Assembly: GCA_003252455.1 (NCBI GenBank)
Contig: QKED01000076.1
Span: 1 to 64,000 of the forward strand
From: Gammaproteobacteria bacterium
GTDB taxonomy: Bacteria; Pseudomonadota; Gammaproteobacteria; Thiohalomonadales; Thiohalomonadaceae
Direction: 5' to 3'
DNA length: 64,000 bases
A model generated the notes under the pieces. That model searched no databases. It was not told the origin of the DNA and saw only the letters and a program-made list of their open reading frames with translations. Positions 49,341-59,283 of this stretch are shown piece after piece. Numbering within the stretch: the stretch's first letter is position 1; each line of letters begins with the position of its first letter. Position numbers and translations under genes: made by a program.

Positions 49341-49363
49341 GTCCGACTTTATTAGTCAACTAT
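49339..49363. promoter_or_regulatory. IscR type 1-like operator
   Basis: On the minus strand, starting at 49363, the sequence matches the published type 1 IscR motif (ATASYYGACT-RWWWY-AGTCRRSTAT) closely: ATAGTTGACT, then AATAA, then AGTCGG. The mismatches are in the last positions of the second half. It overlaps the -35 of the isc promoter and the 3' end of cysE. This supports IscR autorepression. Confidence 0.75.
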
Positions 49364-50184
49364 TCCCCGTCGGCCCTCGTCTGCCCCTCTTCATTGCGTA
49401 GTGCGGCCTCATCCTCGGGGGTGAGGAGTGCGCTACGGATCTCGCAGCGCTCCAGCTCGGGAAGCTGGCTGCCGGGGATCTCCGCTCCGAGCTGCTTGAT
49501 GGCACCACACATCTGTTCCATGCGTGAGTCCATCAGGTGTACATGGTCGAGCAGGCAGTTGATGGCATGGGCTACGGGGTCGGGCATGTCGGCGGTGGTG
49601 CCGTAGGCGTCGAAGCCGATCTTGCGCGCGATGGCGTGGCGCTTCTCCTCCTGCTCATCGCTCGGCGGGGTGCGTCGCTGGACGATGCGCCCAGGGATGC
49701 CCACCACGGTGTTCTGCGCCGGGACATCCTTCACCACTACGGCGTTGGAGCCGATACGCGCGCCATCGCCGATGGTGATGGGGCCGAGTACCTTGGCCCC
49801 GGCGCCCACCACCACATCGTTACCCAGGGTCGGGTGGCGCTTGCCCTTCTGCCAACTGGTGCCGCCCAGGGTGACGCCGTGATAGAGGGTGCAATCGTCG
49901 CCGATCACCGCCGTCTCGCCGATCACCACCCCCATCCCATGGTCGATGAAGAAGCGTCGACCGATGGTGGCCGCCGGGTGGATCTCGATACCCGTAAACC
50001 AGCGGGCAGAGAACGAGAGAAAGCGCGCCAACCACTTCCAGTCGTGGCGCCACAGCACATGGGCGCCGCGATAGACCAGCATGGCGTGGACACCCGGGTA
50101 GGTGGTGAGGATCTCGAACAGGTTGCGGGCTGCCGGGTCGCGGTCGAACACACAGCTCACATCCTCACGCAGTCTCTCGAACAT
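49360..50184 (-). CDS. cysE: Serine O-acetyltransferase
   Basis: Makes O-acetylserine, the sulfide acceptor for cysteine, using acetyl-CoA and serine. The hexapeptide-repeat (left-handed beta helix) domain is clear: [61 protein letters not shown] at 50184 is preferred over a GTG 2 codons upstream because AAGGG lies before it; 274 residues. It is located directly before iscR, as in Azotobacter-type isc loci, where CysE supplies cysteine to IscS. Confidence 0.9.
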   Translation of the reverse strand: MFERLREDVSCVFDRDPAARNLFEILTTYPGVHAMLVYRGAHVLWRHDWKWLARFLSFSARWFTGIEIHPAATIGRRFFIDHGMGVVIGETAVIGDDCTLYHGVTLGGTSWQKGKRHPTLGNDVVVGAGAKVLGPITIGDGARIGSNAVVVKDVPAQNTVVGIPGRIVQRRTPPSDEQEEKRHAIARKIGFDAYGTTADMPDPVAHAINCLLDHVHLMDSRMEQMCGAIKQLGAEIPGSQLPELERCEIRSALLTPEDEAALRNEEGQTRADGE

Positions 50185-50303
50185 GGGCACCCTTACGTCG
50201 GCCTTTGCGCCGTCTATAACCGTATACTCTACTCATGTATTGTCGCATGCAGGGGCGACGCTGAATAGATCTCCTACCTGCACATAGGGACATTTTTCCG
50301 CCT

Positions 50304-51053
50304 TTAATCCCCACCCCTCCCATAGTGGATACCGCGCGCCTTCTTCTGCGCCGCCGTGAGTATCCCGCGCAGGATATTCACCTCCACCACCTGCAGTGCC
50401 GTACGGTTAAAGAGCCGTCGCAGACGGCGCATCAGCTGGCGCGGATTCTCCGGGTCGAGGAACTCCAACTCCACCAGGGTCTGCTCCAAGTGGTCATAGA
50501 AGCGCTCCACATCGGTGTGATCCGCCAGAGGCTCCCCCTCCGACGCCTCCTCGGGACCCGGCTCCAAGAGTGCCTGACGCAGCTCGTAGCTCACCACCTG
50601 CACAGCGGCGGCGAGGTTGAGCGAGCTGTAGTCCGGGTTGGTGGGGATGTGCAGCAGTGCGCTGCAGCGCTCCAATTCGGCGTTGGTCAACCCAGAGGAT
50701 TCGCGCCCGAAGACGAACGCCACCGTCTCGTCACCGGGCACCTCGGCCACCTGGGCGGCACACTCGCGTGGGGAGAAGAGCGGCCACGGGATGGTGCGAC
50801 TGCGTGCGCTGGCGCCATAGACCCGCGTGCATCCGGCCAGGGCGCTCTCCAGGTCCGGGCAGACCACGGCCCCCGCCAATAGGTCGTCCGCCCCCGAGGC
50901 GCGCGCCGTCGCCTCGGCGCTGGGGAACTGCTGCGGGGCCACCAAATAGAGGCGCGAAAGACCCATCACCTTCATCGCCCGTGCCGCCGCACCGATGTTG
51001 CCGGGGTGGGATGTCTCGATAAGCACGATACGGATCTGCGCCAAGGTCGCCAT
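50304..51053 (-). CDS. trmJ: tRNA (cytidine/uridine-2'-O-)-methyltransferase TrmJ
   Basis: SPOUT-fold methyltransferase that 2'-O-methylates position 32 of certain tRNAs. The N-terminal SPOUT part begins IRIVLIETSHPGNIGAAARAMKVMGL and includes FVFGRESSGLTNAELERC with the knotted SAM-binding segment. 249 residues, close to E. coli TrmJ (246). Ribosome-binding site AGGAGGGG precedes the start. Divergent from suhB as in E. coli. Confidence 0.93.
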   Translation of the reverse strand: MATLAQIRIVLIETSHPGNIGAAARAMKVMGLSRLYLVAPQQFPSAEATARASGADDLLAGAVVCPDLESALAGCTRVYGASARSRTIPWPLFSPRECAAQVAEVPGDETVAFVFGRESSGLTNAELERCSALLHIPTNPDYSSLNLAAAVQVVSYELRQALLEPGPEEASEGEPLADHTDVERFYDHLEQTLVELEFLDPENPRQLMRRLRRLFNRTALQVVEVNILRGILTAAQKKARGIHYGRGGD

Positions 51054-51465
51054 GGGACCCCTCCTCGATTACCTAGTGGGCGGCAAGGATAACGGATCCG
51101 CGCTTGCGAGGGGGACCACACAGGACCCCGCACGCGCTTGCGACGGTGACTCGGCGGATGTGGAGTGGACTTCAGGTACTCAAACCCTCCACTACCCACC
51201 TCGGCGGAGCCCCTGCACGGGGCGTGTAGGCACGACGCCATGTCAGTGGCTCGGTATAGGATGGTATTCCCAGGGGGGGGACAGGTTGGGGCACGCGGCA
51301 TCGACCACGACGGGCCAGGCGGATGCAATGGGAGACGGATCGTCCCTCTGGGTGAAAGACCTACCGCTCATTCTGACTCTGACGGTATAATGTTCGGCTG
51401 ATGTCCCGCAGTGGACCCGCTCTTTTCCCATCACCAGTTACGCCCCAAATTTGCGGAGGTTCTCC
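51054..51465. other. 412-bp intergenic region between trmJ and suhB
   Basis: Contains a G8 run (51273-51280) and a -10 candidate TATAAT (51386-51391) facing suhB. No gene or RNA is recognised. Confidence 0.5.
51386..51391 (+). promoter_or_regulatory. Candidate -10 of the suhB promoter
   Basis: TATAAT lies 75 bp before the suhB start codon. No convincing -35 is found at 15-18 bp spacing, so only the -10 is claimed. Confidence 0.4.
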
Positions 51466-52269
51466 ATGCTTCATCCGATGCTCAATATCGCCGTGCGCGC
51501 GGCCCGCGCCGCCGGCAACCACATCGCCCGTTCGATGAATCATGTGGACACCCTCACCGTCACCAGCAAATCGCGTAACGACTTCGTCAGCGAGGTGGAC
51601 CGCGCCGCCGAACAGATCATCATGGCCGAGATCCACAAGGCCTATCCAAGCCACGCCTTCCTCGCCGAAGAGAGTGGCGAGAGCGGTGACAACGAAGAGT
51701 TTCTTTGGATCATCGACCCCCTCGATGGCACCACCAACTTCCTCCACGGCTTTCCCCAGTTCGCCGTCTCCATCGCCCTGATGCAGAAGGGCCGTCTGGA
51801 GCACGGCGTGGTCTACGACCCAGTCAGCCAGGACCTCTTCACCGCCACCCGTGGTGGCGGTGCCGCGCTCAACGAGCGACGCATCCGCGTCACCCCGCGC
51901 AAGGGGCTCGAAGGCGCGCTGCTCGGCACCGGCTTCCCTTTCCGTCAGCCCGAGATCCTCGAAGACTACATCAACACCTTCCGCGCCATGCATGAGGGCA
52001 CTGCGGGCATCCGCCGCGCCGGTTCCGCCGCGCTGGACCTCGCCTACGTCGCCTGTGGCCGCCTCGACGGCTTCTGGGAGTTCGGTCTGAGCAAGTGGGA
52101 CATGGCCGCTGGCGCCCTGCTCGTGCGTGAAGCGGGCGGTCTGGTCAGCGACATGGGCGGTGGCCACGACTTTCTGGAGAGCGGCAACATCGTCGCCGGC
52201 AACCCCAAGATGCTCAAGGCGATGCTGCAGACCCTGCGTCCACACCTACCGGAACATCTGCGCAAATAA
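51466..52269 (+). CDS. suhB: Inositol-1-monophosphatase / NusA-binding factor SuhB
   Basis: Mg-dependent phosphatase family member; in E. coli SuhB is also part of the rRNA antitermination complex. Metal site residues are in EESGE (EE pair), IIDPLDGTTNFLHG (D-x-D-G-T), and WDMAAGALLVREAGG. 267 residues, identical in length to E. coli SuhB. Start at ATG 51466 with GGAGG upstream. Confidence 0.94.
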   Translation: MLHPMLNIAVRAARAAGNHIARSMNHVDTLTVTSKSRNDFVSEVDRAAEQIIMAEIHKAYPSHAFLAEESGESGDNEEFLWIIDPLDGTTNFLHGFPQFAVSIALMQKGRLEHGVVYDPVSQDLFTATRGGGAALNERRIRVTPRKGLEGALLGTGFPFRQPEILEDYINTFRAMHEGTAGIRRAGSAALDLAYVACGRLDGFWEFGLSKWDMAAGALLVREAGGLVSDMGGGHDFLESGNIVAGNPKMLKAMLQTLRPHLPEHLRK

Positions 52270-52935
52270 CCCCCCGTGAGCGTGGTGGCGGGCTCCCCCC
52301 GCCGCCTACACTCGATCCAAACCCCACCACCCCTATCCGTATCCCAGCACCACACACTCAGGCTGTTAGCGCGCGAAATCTCGTTTGCCACAGAGAGCGG
52401 ATACCGTCACGGACCCCAACCTGCGGTCTCTATACCGCAACGACAAAGACCTCGATGTGCAGCCCGCACCAGGTGACTCAAGCTCCGTCGCTCGCACGCC
52501 TACACTCCGCCACCACGCGGCTCTTCAGTCCAGCCGTTGCGCGACTGATGCGCACCGATGGCATGACCTGCCCAAACAGGGCGTGCCGAGGCTCAACGCC
52601 TTCGGGCGCCAGTTCCAACCCACCGGCGCCACCCTCGCCACCAGTGACAAATCGCTGATCACCTGCAGGGCTCTCGACCCACTCACGCCAGCGGCGGCCA
52701 GCGCCGAAAGGACACCAACGCTATTAACAGCAGGTGATATCCCACAGCGCCAGGGGTATGCACGTCGGCAAAATACAACGCCACCAGCACCAAAGACCTT
52801 AGCGGGACCCTGCTTGGCCCTTTGACGAAACCTCGTGCATGCCCATCACGGGTGCGAGGAGGGCAACGCGACCCAGCGGTCTCACGGTGGGATCGTCGCT
52901 TCAGGTGTCACAGCTGATCCGTCAGTCAGCGCGCG
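52270..52935. other. 666-bp gap with no recognisable gene
   Basis: Less GC-rich than its neighbours and lacking good coding signals. A small GGCGGG/CCCGCC hairpin (52287-52292 with 52298-52303) follows suhB. A 146-codon ORF (52385-52825) is probably spurious. Possible remnant of decayed or acquired DNA; no mobile element is seen. Confidence 0.5.
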
Positions 52936-53391
52936 TTAGCCACGCTCGACCAGGGTGTGCACGTACTCCAGAACACCATGGTGGTTGCCGATCACCGTAT
53001 CGAAGGTACTGGAGAGAGCGGCGACCTTGTCGTCGGGCACCTCCAACGCGAGCAGGAACATGTTGGCGCGGTCGAGCTTGAGGCGCTTGCGCATCTCGAC
53101 GTACTTGCCAATGGCACTGCGATATTCGCCGGATTTGCACTCGACCCAGAGTGGTACCTTGCCATCGATGAGAAAGAAGAGGTCGATCTCGAACGTATCA
53201 CCGTTGGGCATCTGCAGGATGGCGTTCTTCAGACAGGAGAAGGTGTGGTTACCTGCGCTCAGCTGGGTGGCGATCTTCATGAAGGCGTACCACTCCAGCC
53301 ACTCTCCTGCAAAAAATGCACGTAGGTTCAGCTGAATATTCACGCTCTTAACGAAGTCGTCGAGGATAGCAGAGTAGCCGTTCTGATCCAC
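52936..53391 (-). CDS. Card1-like PD-(D/E)XK nuclease-domain protein, possibly 5' truncated
   Basis: Resembles the C-terminal nuclease domain of Card1/Can2/DUF1887 proteins: FFAGEWLEWYAF (compare the F-x-x-G-x-W-L-E-x-Y motif), then the catalytic block EIDLFFLIDGKVPLWVECKSGE with the D and E-x-K. No CARF domain is encoded. The GTG at 53391 (151 residues) is used; the longest frame starts at TTG 53412, which lies inside the groEL terminator hairpin. The reading frame remains open through that hairpin and the groEL end until a stop inside groEL, so the true 5' end may be missing and the gene may be a fragment. No CRISPR or cyclic oligonucleotide genes are nearby. Confidence 0.65.
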   Translation of the reverse strand: MDQNGYSAILDDFVKSVNIQLNLRAFFAGEWLEWYAFMKIATQLSAGNHTFSCLKNAILQMPNGDTFEIDLFFLIDGKVPLWVECKSGEYRSAIGKYVEMRKRLKLDRANMFLLALEVPDDKVAALSSTFDTVIGNHHGVLEYVHTLVERG

Positions 53392-53410
53392 CGCACCCTG
53401 GCCAAAACGC

Positions 53411-53443
53411 AAGAGGCCCCGCGGGCGACCGGCGGGGCCTCTT
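53411..53443 (-). terminator. groEL Rho-independent terminator
   Basis: A 12-bp GC-rich stem, AAGAGGCCCCGC (53411-53422) with GCGGGGCCTCTT (53432-53443), 9-nt loop. On the minus strand the tail is GCGTTTT. It directly follows groEL and overlaps the 5' end of the longest nuclease frame. Confidence 0.88.
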
Positions 53444-53474
53444 TGTGTGCGACTAGGGGCTAGTCGGCAGGGGC

Positions 53475-55127
<1,653 letters not shown>

Positions 55128-55176
55128 TTACTTCCTCAAACGGTTGCGTGTCGGATGTGAACGGTCAGCGCTCGGT

Positions 55177-55467
55177 TTACTTTTCGAGGACGGCCATCAG
55201 CTCGTCTTCGCTCATCACCAGCAGCTCTTCACCCATGTGCTTGATCTTGGTGCCAGCGAACTGGCCGAACAGCACGGTGTCACCCACCTTGACGTCCATC
55301 GGGCGCACGTCGCCCTTATCGTTCTTCTTGCCGGGGCCCGCAGCCAGCACCTCGCCCCAGTTGGGCTTCTCGGTGGCGGAGTCGGGGATGACGATACCGG
55401 CGGCGGTGGTGCGCTCCTCTTCCTTGCGACGAACAATCACACGGTCGTGTAACGGACGAATGTTCAT
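55177..55467 (-). CDS. groES: 10 kDa co-chaperonin GroES
   Basis: Cofactor of GroEL, 96 residues: [21 protein letters not shown] and the mobile loop ([18 protein letters not shown]) are intact. An upstream in-frame extension (to 55554) overlaps the leader and is not used. First gene of the groESL operon, preceded by promoter and CIRCE element. Confidence 0.97.
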   Translation of the reverse strand: MNIRPLHDRVIVRRKEEERTTAAGIVIPDSATEKPNWGEVLAAGPGKKNDKGDVRPMDVKVGDTVLFGQFAGTKIKHMGEELLVMSEDELMAVLEK

Positions 55468-55543
55468 GCTGTTTGAGTCTCCTGAAAAATGGATCTGGGT
55501 TGTGGTTGCCCCGAGGGGCGGTTTAAGGGGCGGGAGGGTGCTG

Positions 55544-55570
55544 TTAGCACTCACCCTTTGTGAGTGCCAA
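55544..55570. promoter_or_regulatory. CIRCE element (HrcA operator)
   Basis: TTAGCACTC - 9 nt - GAGTGCCAA, one mismatch from the consensus TTAGCACTC-N9-GAGTGCTAA. It lies upstream of groES and just downstream of the -10 on the minus strand, so HrcA binding should block transcription. No hrcA gene is in the window. Confidence 0.88.
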
Positions 55571-55597
55571 TAATAATAACGAATCCTGCCGAGTCAA
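55570..55597 (-). promoter_or_regulatory. groESL promoter (sigma-70 type)
   Basis: On the minus strand -35 TTGACT (55592-55597), 16-bp spacer, -10 TATTAT (55570-55575), placing the start near the CIRCE element. No clear sigma-32 promoter was identified. Confidence 0.65.
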
Positions 55598-55636
55598 GGC
55601 CCCCGTCGGCAAAAAGTGCCTGACGGGGGGATTGGC

Positions 55637-56140
55637 TCAGTCATCCAGGTGGGTATATTCGCCCTCGATGGTGGTCGGGGTGTGTGCCTGCCCGCGCTCG
55701 CGACCCGCCTGAGGACGCTCAGCCGCGTGGTCGGTACGGGTCTGGTGCGGCGCCCCGCCCTGGCGATGGACTCCATTGACGGCACCACTGACCACGCGCC
55801 GCAACAGACCGGCCATCAGTGCCTGACGCACGGCGGGGATCAACAGTAGCAGACCGAGGGAGTCGGTAAAAAAACCAGGGGTGAGCAGGAGGGCGCCGCT
55901 CAACAGCAGGAGGATCCCCTCGAACATCGCCTGCGTCGGCATCTCTCCTGCGGCGATCTGCTGTTGCGCCTTGGTCATGGTGTAGAGCCCCTGGTGGCGC
56001 AGCAGCAGGGTACCGATGACGGCGGTGAGCAGGACCAAAAAGATGGTGCTGCCCGCACCGATCACGCTACCGACGCTGATGAGCAGGTAGATCTCCAAGA
56101 TCGGGACGAGGATAAAGAGGATGAGCAGGGACTGAAGCAA
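55637..56140 (-). CDS. fxsA: FxsA-family inner membrane protein
   Basis: A 167-residue membrane protein with hydrophobic segments LLILFILVPILEIYLLI, GAGSTIFLVLLTAVIGTLLL and GILLLLSGALLLTPGFFTDSLGLLLLI, and a polar tail. Start chosen at TTG 56140: an AGGAG site lies 7 nt before it, and the resulting N-terminus (MLQSLLILFILVP) matches the short FxsA N-terminus. ATG at 56167 is the alternative. Beside groESL as in E. coli; FxsA is known to modulate phage T7 exclusion by F plasmids. Confidence 0.85.
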   Translation of the reverse strand: MLQSLLILFILVPILEIYLLISVGSVIGAGSTIFLVLLTAVIGTLLLRHQGLYTMTKAQQQIAAGEMPTQAMFEGILLLLSGALLLTPGFFTDSLGLLLLIPAVRQALMAGLLRRVVSGAVNGVHRQGGAPHQTRTDHAAERPQAGRERGQAHTPTTIEGEYTHLDD

Positions 56141-56475
56141 CGAGGGTCTCCTTGGTTTGCGCTGCATGGTAGCACAGCTGTTTATGCCCGATTGGCCGAC
56201 CCGTGCGGGCCACAAATCGCCCTCAGGGCGGGAGGGCCGTTCACGTCGGCGTATGCCACGGATGTCCAGACGGCCATACTCCCTTCCCGACGCGGTCCGG
56301 CCCGTGATGACCGGTATATGGGGACATAATATGTCAGAAAAAGCCCTCTCATTGAGGGACTTTCCTACAGAAGTACAAAACCGGTCACCCTGGATGGGGT
56401 TTGCCCTACTCGTCATCCCCCCGCGCTTGCCTTACCCTATCTCGCTGTCCCCCTGTGACCGATGAGGGATGCCCG
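56141..56475. other. Divergent region between fxsA and cutA
   Basis: 335 bp with no gene. It contains GACATA-A-TATGTC (56323-56335), a 6+6 inverted repeat with a 1-nt centre, which could be a regulator site, and a small hairpin (CCCTC/GAGGG) at about 56345-56359. No promoter is claimed. Confidence 0.45.
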
Positions 56476-56799
56476 ATGTCACCGCTGCTGCTCATCACCA
56501 CCTGTCCGGACCAGGCCTCGGCGGAGCACCTCGCCGAGATACTGGTGCAGACACGCCATGCGGCCTGTGTCAGCGTCGTGCCCGGGCTCACCTCCTTCTA
56601 TCACTGGCAGGGTGCGGTGCGACGCGACGCGGAGTGGCTGCTGCTGATCAAAAGTAGCGACTCGGCCTACCCGCAACTGGAGCAGGTCCTCCTCGCCCAC
56701 CACCCCTACGAACTTCCCGAATTGGTGGCGGTCCCAATCGCACGGGGCCTACCCGGCTACCTCGATTGGCTCGCACAACAAGTAGAAGCACACGGATAA
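56476..56799 (+). CDS. cutA: CutA1 divalent-cation tolerance protein
   Basis: Trimeric ferredoxin-like protein linked to metal tolerance. Characteristic segments: LLITTCPDQASAEHLAEILVQTRHAACVSVVPGLTSFYHWQG and LVAVPIARGLPGYLDWL. 107 residues, the usual length. It is followed by dsbD within 6 bp, as in E. coli where cutA lies upstream of dsbD (dipZ). Confidence 0.92.
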   Translation: MSPLLLITTCPDQASAEHLAEILVQTRHAACVSVVPGLTSFYHWQGAVRRDAEWLLLIKSSDSAYPQLEQVLLAHHPYELPELVAVPIARGLPGYLDWLAQQVEAHG

Positions 56800-56805
56800 T
56801 CGCCC

Positions 56806-59055
56806 ATGAAGACCCTCAGCCGACTGCTCCTCGCCCTCCTTCTCCTCTCGCTACACGCCGTTGGCTGGGCGGAAGAGGAGCCTCTCGACCCCGAAGAGGC
56901 CTTCGCCCTCACCCTGGAGGCGAGCGCCCCGGATCAGGTGCGTGCCCATTGGGTCATCGCCGATGGCTACTACCTCTACGCCAGCAAGTTCAAGCTTCGC
57001 AGCCTCACCCCTGGGGTCGAAGTGGGCACCCTGGTACTCCCCGAGGGGATCCAGAAACACGATGAGTTCTTCGGCGATATCGTCATCTACAAACACGATG
57101 TGGCACTCACCGCCCCTCTCACCCTCCCCGCCGGGGTGACACGGGTCGAGCTGGAGGTGACCTCGCAGGGGTGCGCCGAGATCGGCATCTGCTACCCCCC
57201 CGTACGGGTCAAGCAGACGCTCGACCTACCCGCTGCCCGCACGGCCCCTGCCCTCGCCCCGCTCAACCCAGACCTGCTCGGCGGCGGTGCGGTCGAGGAG
57301 GAGGACGAGGTCCTCGACCCCGACGTGGCCTTCCCGCTGGAAGTGACCCCGACGGGCGATACACTCCGCGTGGTGTGGAACATCGCCCCGGGCCACTACC
57401 TCTACCACGACAAGCTGGAGTTCACCCTCAAAGGCGCCGGTGGTGCACAACTGGGCGCCGCCCAACTCCCTGCGGGCGAAGAGAAGCACGATGAGTTCTT
57501 CGGGCTAATTCGGGTCCATCATGACCGTTTGGAGGCCATCGTGCCGCTATCCGGCGCCCTTCCTGCCGTTGGTGCCCAGCTCGAAGTAAAGTACCAGGGT
57601 TGCTCTGAACGAGGCATCTGCTACCCGCCGATGCGTAAGAGCTTCGACCTGAGTTCAGGGGCAAACCATACTGAAACGACGGCTAAAGTGGCGGCAACCG
57701 CGTCGAACGGTGTGACCTCTGCTCCCACCAGCGCTGAGCCCCTGTCGGAGCAGGACTCCCTCGCCGCGGCCCTGGCCGGTGAAAACAAGGGGCTGACCAT
57801 CCTGACCTTCTTCGGCCTCGGGCTACTGCTCGCCTTCACCCCGTGCGTCTTTCCGATGATCCCGATCCTGTCGAGCATCATCGTCGGCCAGGGCGAGGCA
57901 CTGACCACGCGCCGCGCCTTCACCCTCTCACTCGCCTATGTCCTGGCGATGGCTGCCACCTATACCGTGGCCGGGGTTGTCGCTGGGCTATTTGGCTCGA
58001 ACTTGCAAGCAACGTTCCAGAACCCCTGGATTCTGGGGAGCTTCTCCGGTCTCTTCATGTTGCTCTCACTCTCCATGTTCGGCTTCTACGAGCTACAGTT
58101 GCCGAGCAGTTGGCAGAGCAAGCTCAGCGACATCTCTAACCAGCAGCAGGGCGGCACGCTGCTGGGCGTGGCGATCATGGGGGCACTCTCTGCGCTCATC
58201 GTCGGCCCCTGCGTCGCCCCTCCGCTGATGGGCGCCCTCATCTATATCGGTCAGACCGGCGACGCCCTGCTCGGCGGTGGCGCATTGTTCGCCATGAGCC
58301 TCGGCATGGGCCTGCCACTCCTCGCGATCGGCTCCTCTGCTGGCAAGCTCCTGCCTCGGGCCGGGGCGTGGATGGATGCCGTGAAGGCGGTGTTCGGTGT
58401 GGCCATGCTCGCCGTGGCGGTGTGGATGCTGGAGCGCATCATCCCCGCTGCCGTCACCATGCTGCTGTGGGCGGGCCTACTCATCGTCTCTGCCATCTAT
58501 ATGGGTGCCATCGAACCGGTGCGTGAGGGGGCCTCGGGCTGGACCAAGCTGTGGAAAGGTTTGGGCTTCATCATGCTGGTATATGGCGTGATCTTGCTGC
58601 TCGGTACCGCCTCTGGCTCGCACAACCCGTTGCAACCGCTGGATAAGATGCGTGCAGGCGTGGCGATGGCCGGGGGCACCACCCCGAGCGAGCTGCACTT
58701 TACCCGTATCAAGTCGGTGGCCGACCTCGAACGCGAGCTGAACACCGCCAAGGCCGCTGGCAGACCGGTAATGCTCGATTTCTATGCCGACTGGTGCACC
58801 TACTGTAAAGGCTACGAACGTGACGTCTTCCCCCACCCCAGGGTGGTGGCCACCGCCGGCAACGGCGTGATGCTGCAGGCGGACGTGACCGACAACGACG
58901 ACCTGGATCAGGCCCTGCTCAACCACCTGGGACTCACCGCCCCGCCCGCCCTGCTCTTCTGGGGCCACGACGGCCAGGAGCGCAAGGCGATGCGTGTGGT
59001 AGGCCCCATGGACGCGGAGGCTTTTGCGGCCCATATGGGGCGTGCCTTCGAGTAA
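56806..59055 (+). CDS. dsbD: Thiol:disulfide interchange protein DsbD with duplicated N-terminal domain
   Basis: Transfers electrons from cytoplasmic thioredoxin to periplasmic reductants. 749 residues versus 565 in E. coli because the N-terminal alpha domain occurs twice: residues about 24-142 with C123/C129 (QGCAEIGICYPP) and about 168-283 with C266/C272 (QGCSERGICYPP). Then the membrane beta domain with redox cysteines C347 (FTPCVFP) and C469 (VGPCVAPP), and the C-terminal thioredoxin-like gamma domain with CTYC (C664, C667). A signal peptide is at the N-terminus (cleaved after WA). The gene lies directly after cutA. Confidence 0.92.
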   Translation: MKTLSRLLLALLLLSLHAVGWAEEEPLDPEEAFALTLEASAPDQVRAHWVIADGYYLYASKFKLRSLTPGVEVGTLVLPEGIQKHDEFFGDIVIYKHDVALTAPLTLPAGVTRVELEVTSQGCAEIGICYPPVRVKQTLDLPAARTAPALAPLNPDLLGGGAVEEEDEVLDPDVAFPLEVTPTGDTLRVVWNIAPGHYLYHDKLEFTLKGAGGAQLGAAQLPAGEEKHDEFFGLIRVHHDRLEAIVPLSGALPAVGAQLEVKYQGCSERGICYPPMRKSFDLSSGANHTETTAKVAATASNGVTSAPTSAEPLSEQDSLAAALAGENKGLTILTFFGLGLLLAFTPCVFPMIPILSSIIVGQGEALTTRRAFTLSLAYVLAMAATYTVAGVVAGLFGSNLQATFQNPWILGSFSGLFMLLSLSMFGFYELQLPSSWQSKLSDISNQQQGGTLLGVAIMGALSALIVGPCVAPPLMGALIYIGQTGDALLGGGALFAMSLGMGLPLLAIGSSAGKLLPRAGAWMDAVKAVFGVAMLAVAVWMLERIIPAAVTMLLWAGLLIVSAIYMGAIEPVREGASGWTKLWKGLGFIMLVYGVILLLGTASGSHNPLQPLDKMRAGVAMAGGTTPSELHFTRIKSVADLERELNTAKAAGRPVMLDFYADWCTYCKGYERDVFPHPRVVATAGNGVMLQADVTDNDDLDQALLNHLGLTAPPALLFWGHDGQERKAMRVVGPMDAEAFAAHMGRAFE

Positions 59056-59283
59056 ATGAGAGACGTCTCACACAGGCGCAAAGACGACAAAGGGTGGTGA
59101 AACTGCGCTGAACTCCTTGGAACGGCAAGTATCTGGACTTTGGCACCGCTTTTGGTGCAGAATTCCGCCGTTCCCTGCCGAACGGTCGCTGGCCGTGTAC
59201 GGCGACCGAACAACCCCCTCGGGCTCTTGCCGAGCACCCGAGGCCCGACAATCACCTCTCCCACCCCGCGAGGAGCAGTGCAG
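59056..59283. other. dsbD-aroQ interval with a predicted double hairpin
   Basis: Within the 228 bp is an outer repeat GGAACGGC (59119-59126) / GCCGTTCC (59167-59174) enclosing an inner GCACC (59143-59147) / GGTGC (59154-59158) with a 6-nt loop. It could be part of the aroQ leader. No gene seen. Confidence 0.5.

Noticed and set aside
52385-52825. 146-codon plus-strand ORF in the suhB-nuclease gap
   Set aside because: Unusual Thr/Arg/Pro composition, no ribosome-binding site and no family resemblance.
59060-59069. Palindrome GAGACGTCTC after dsbD
   Set aside because: Only 10 bp with no supporting context; likely chance.
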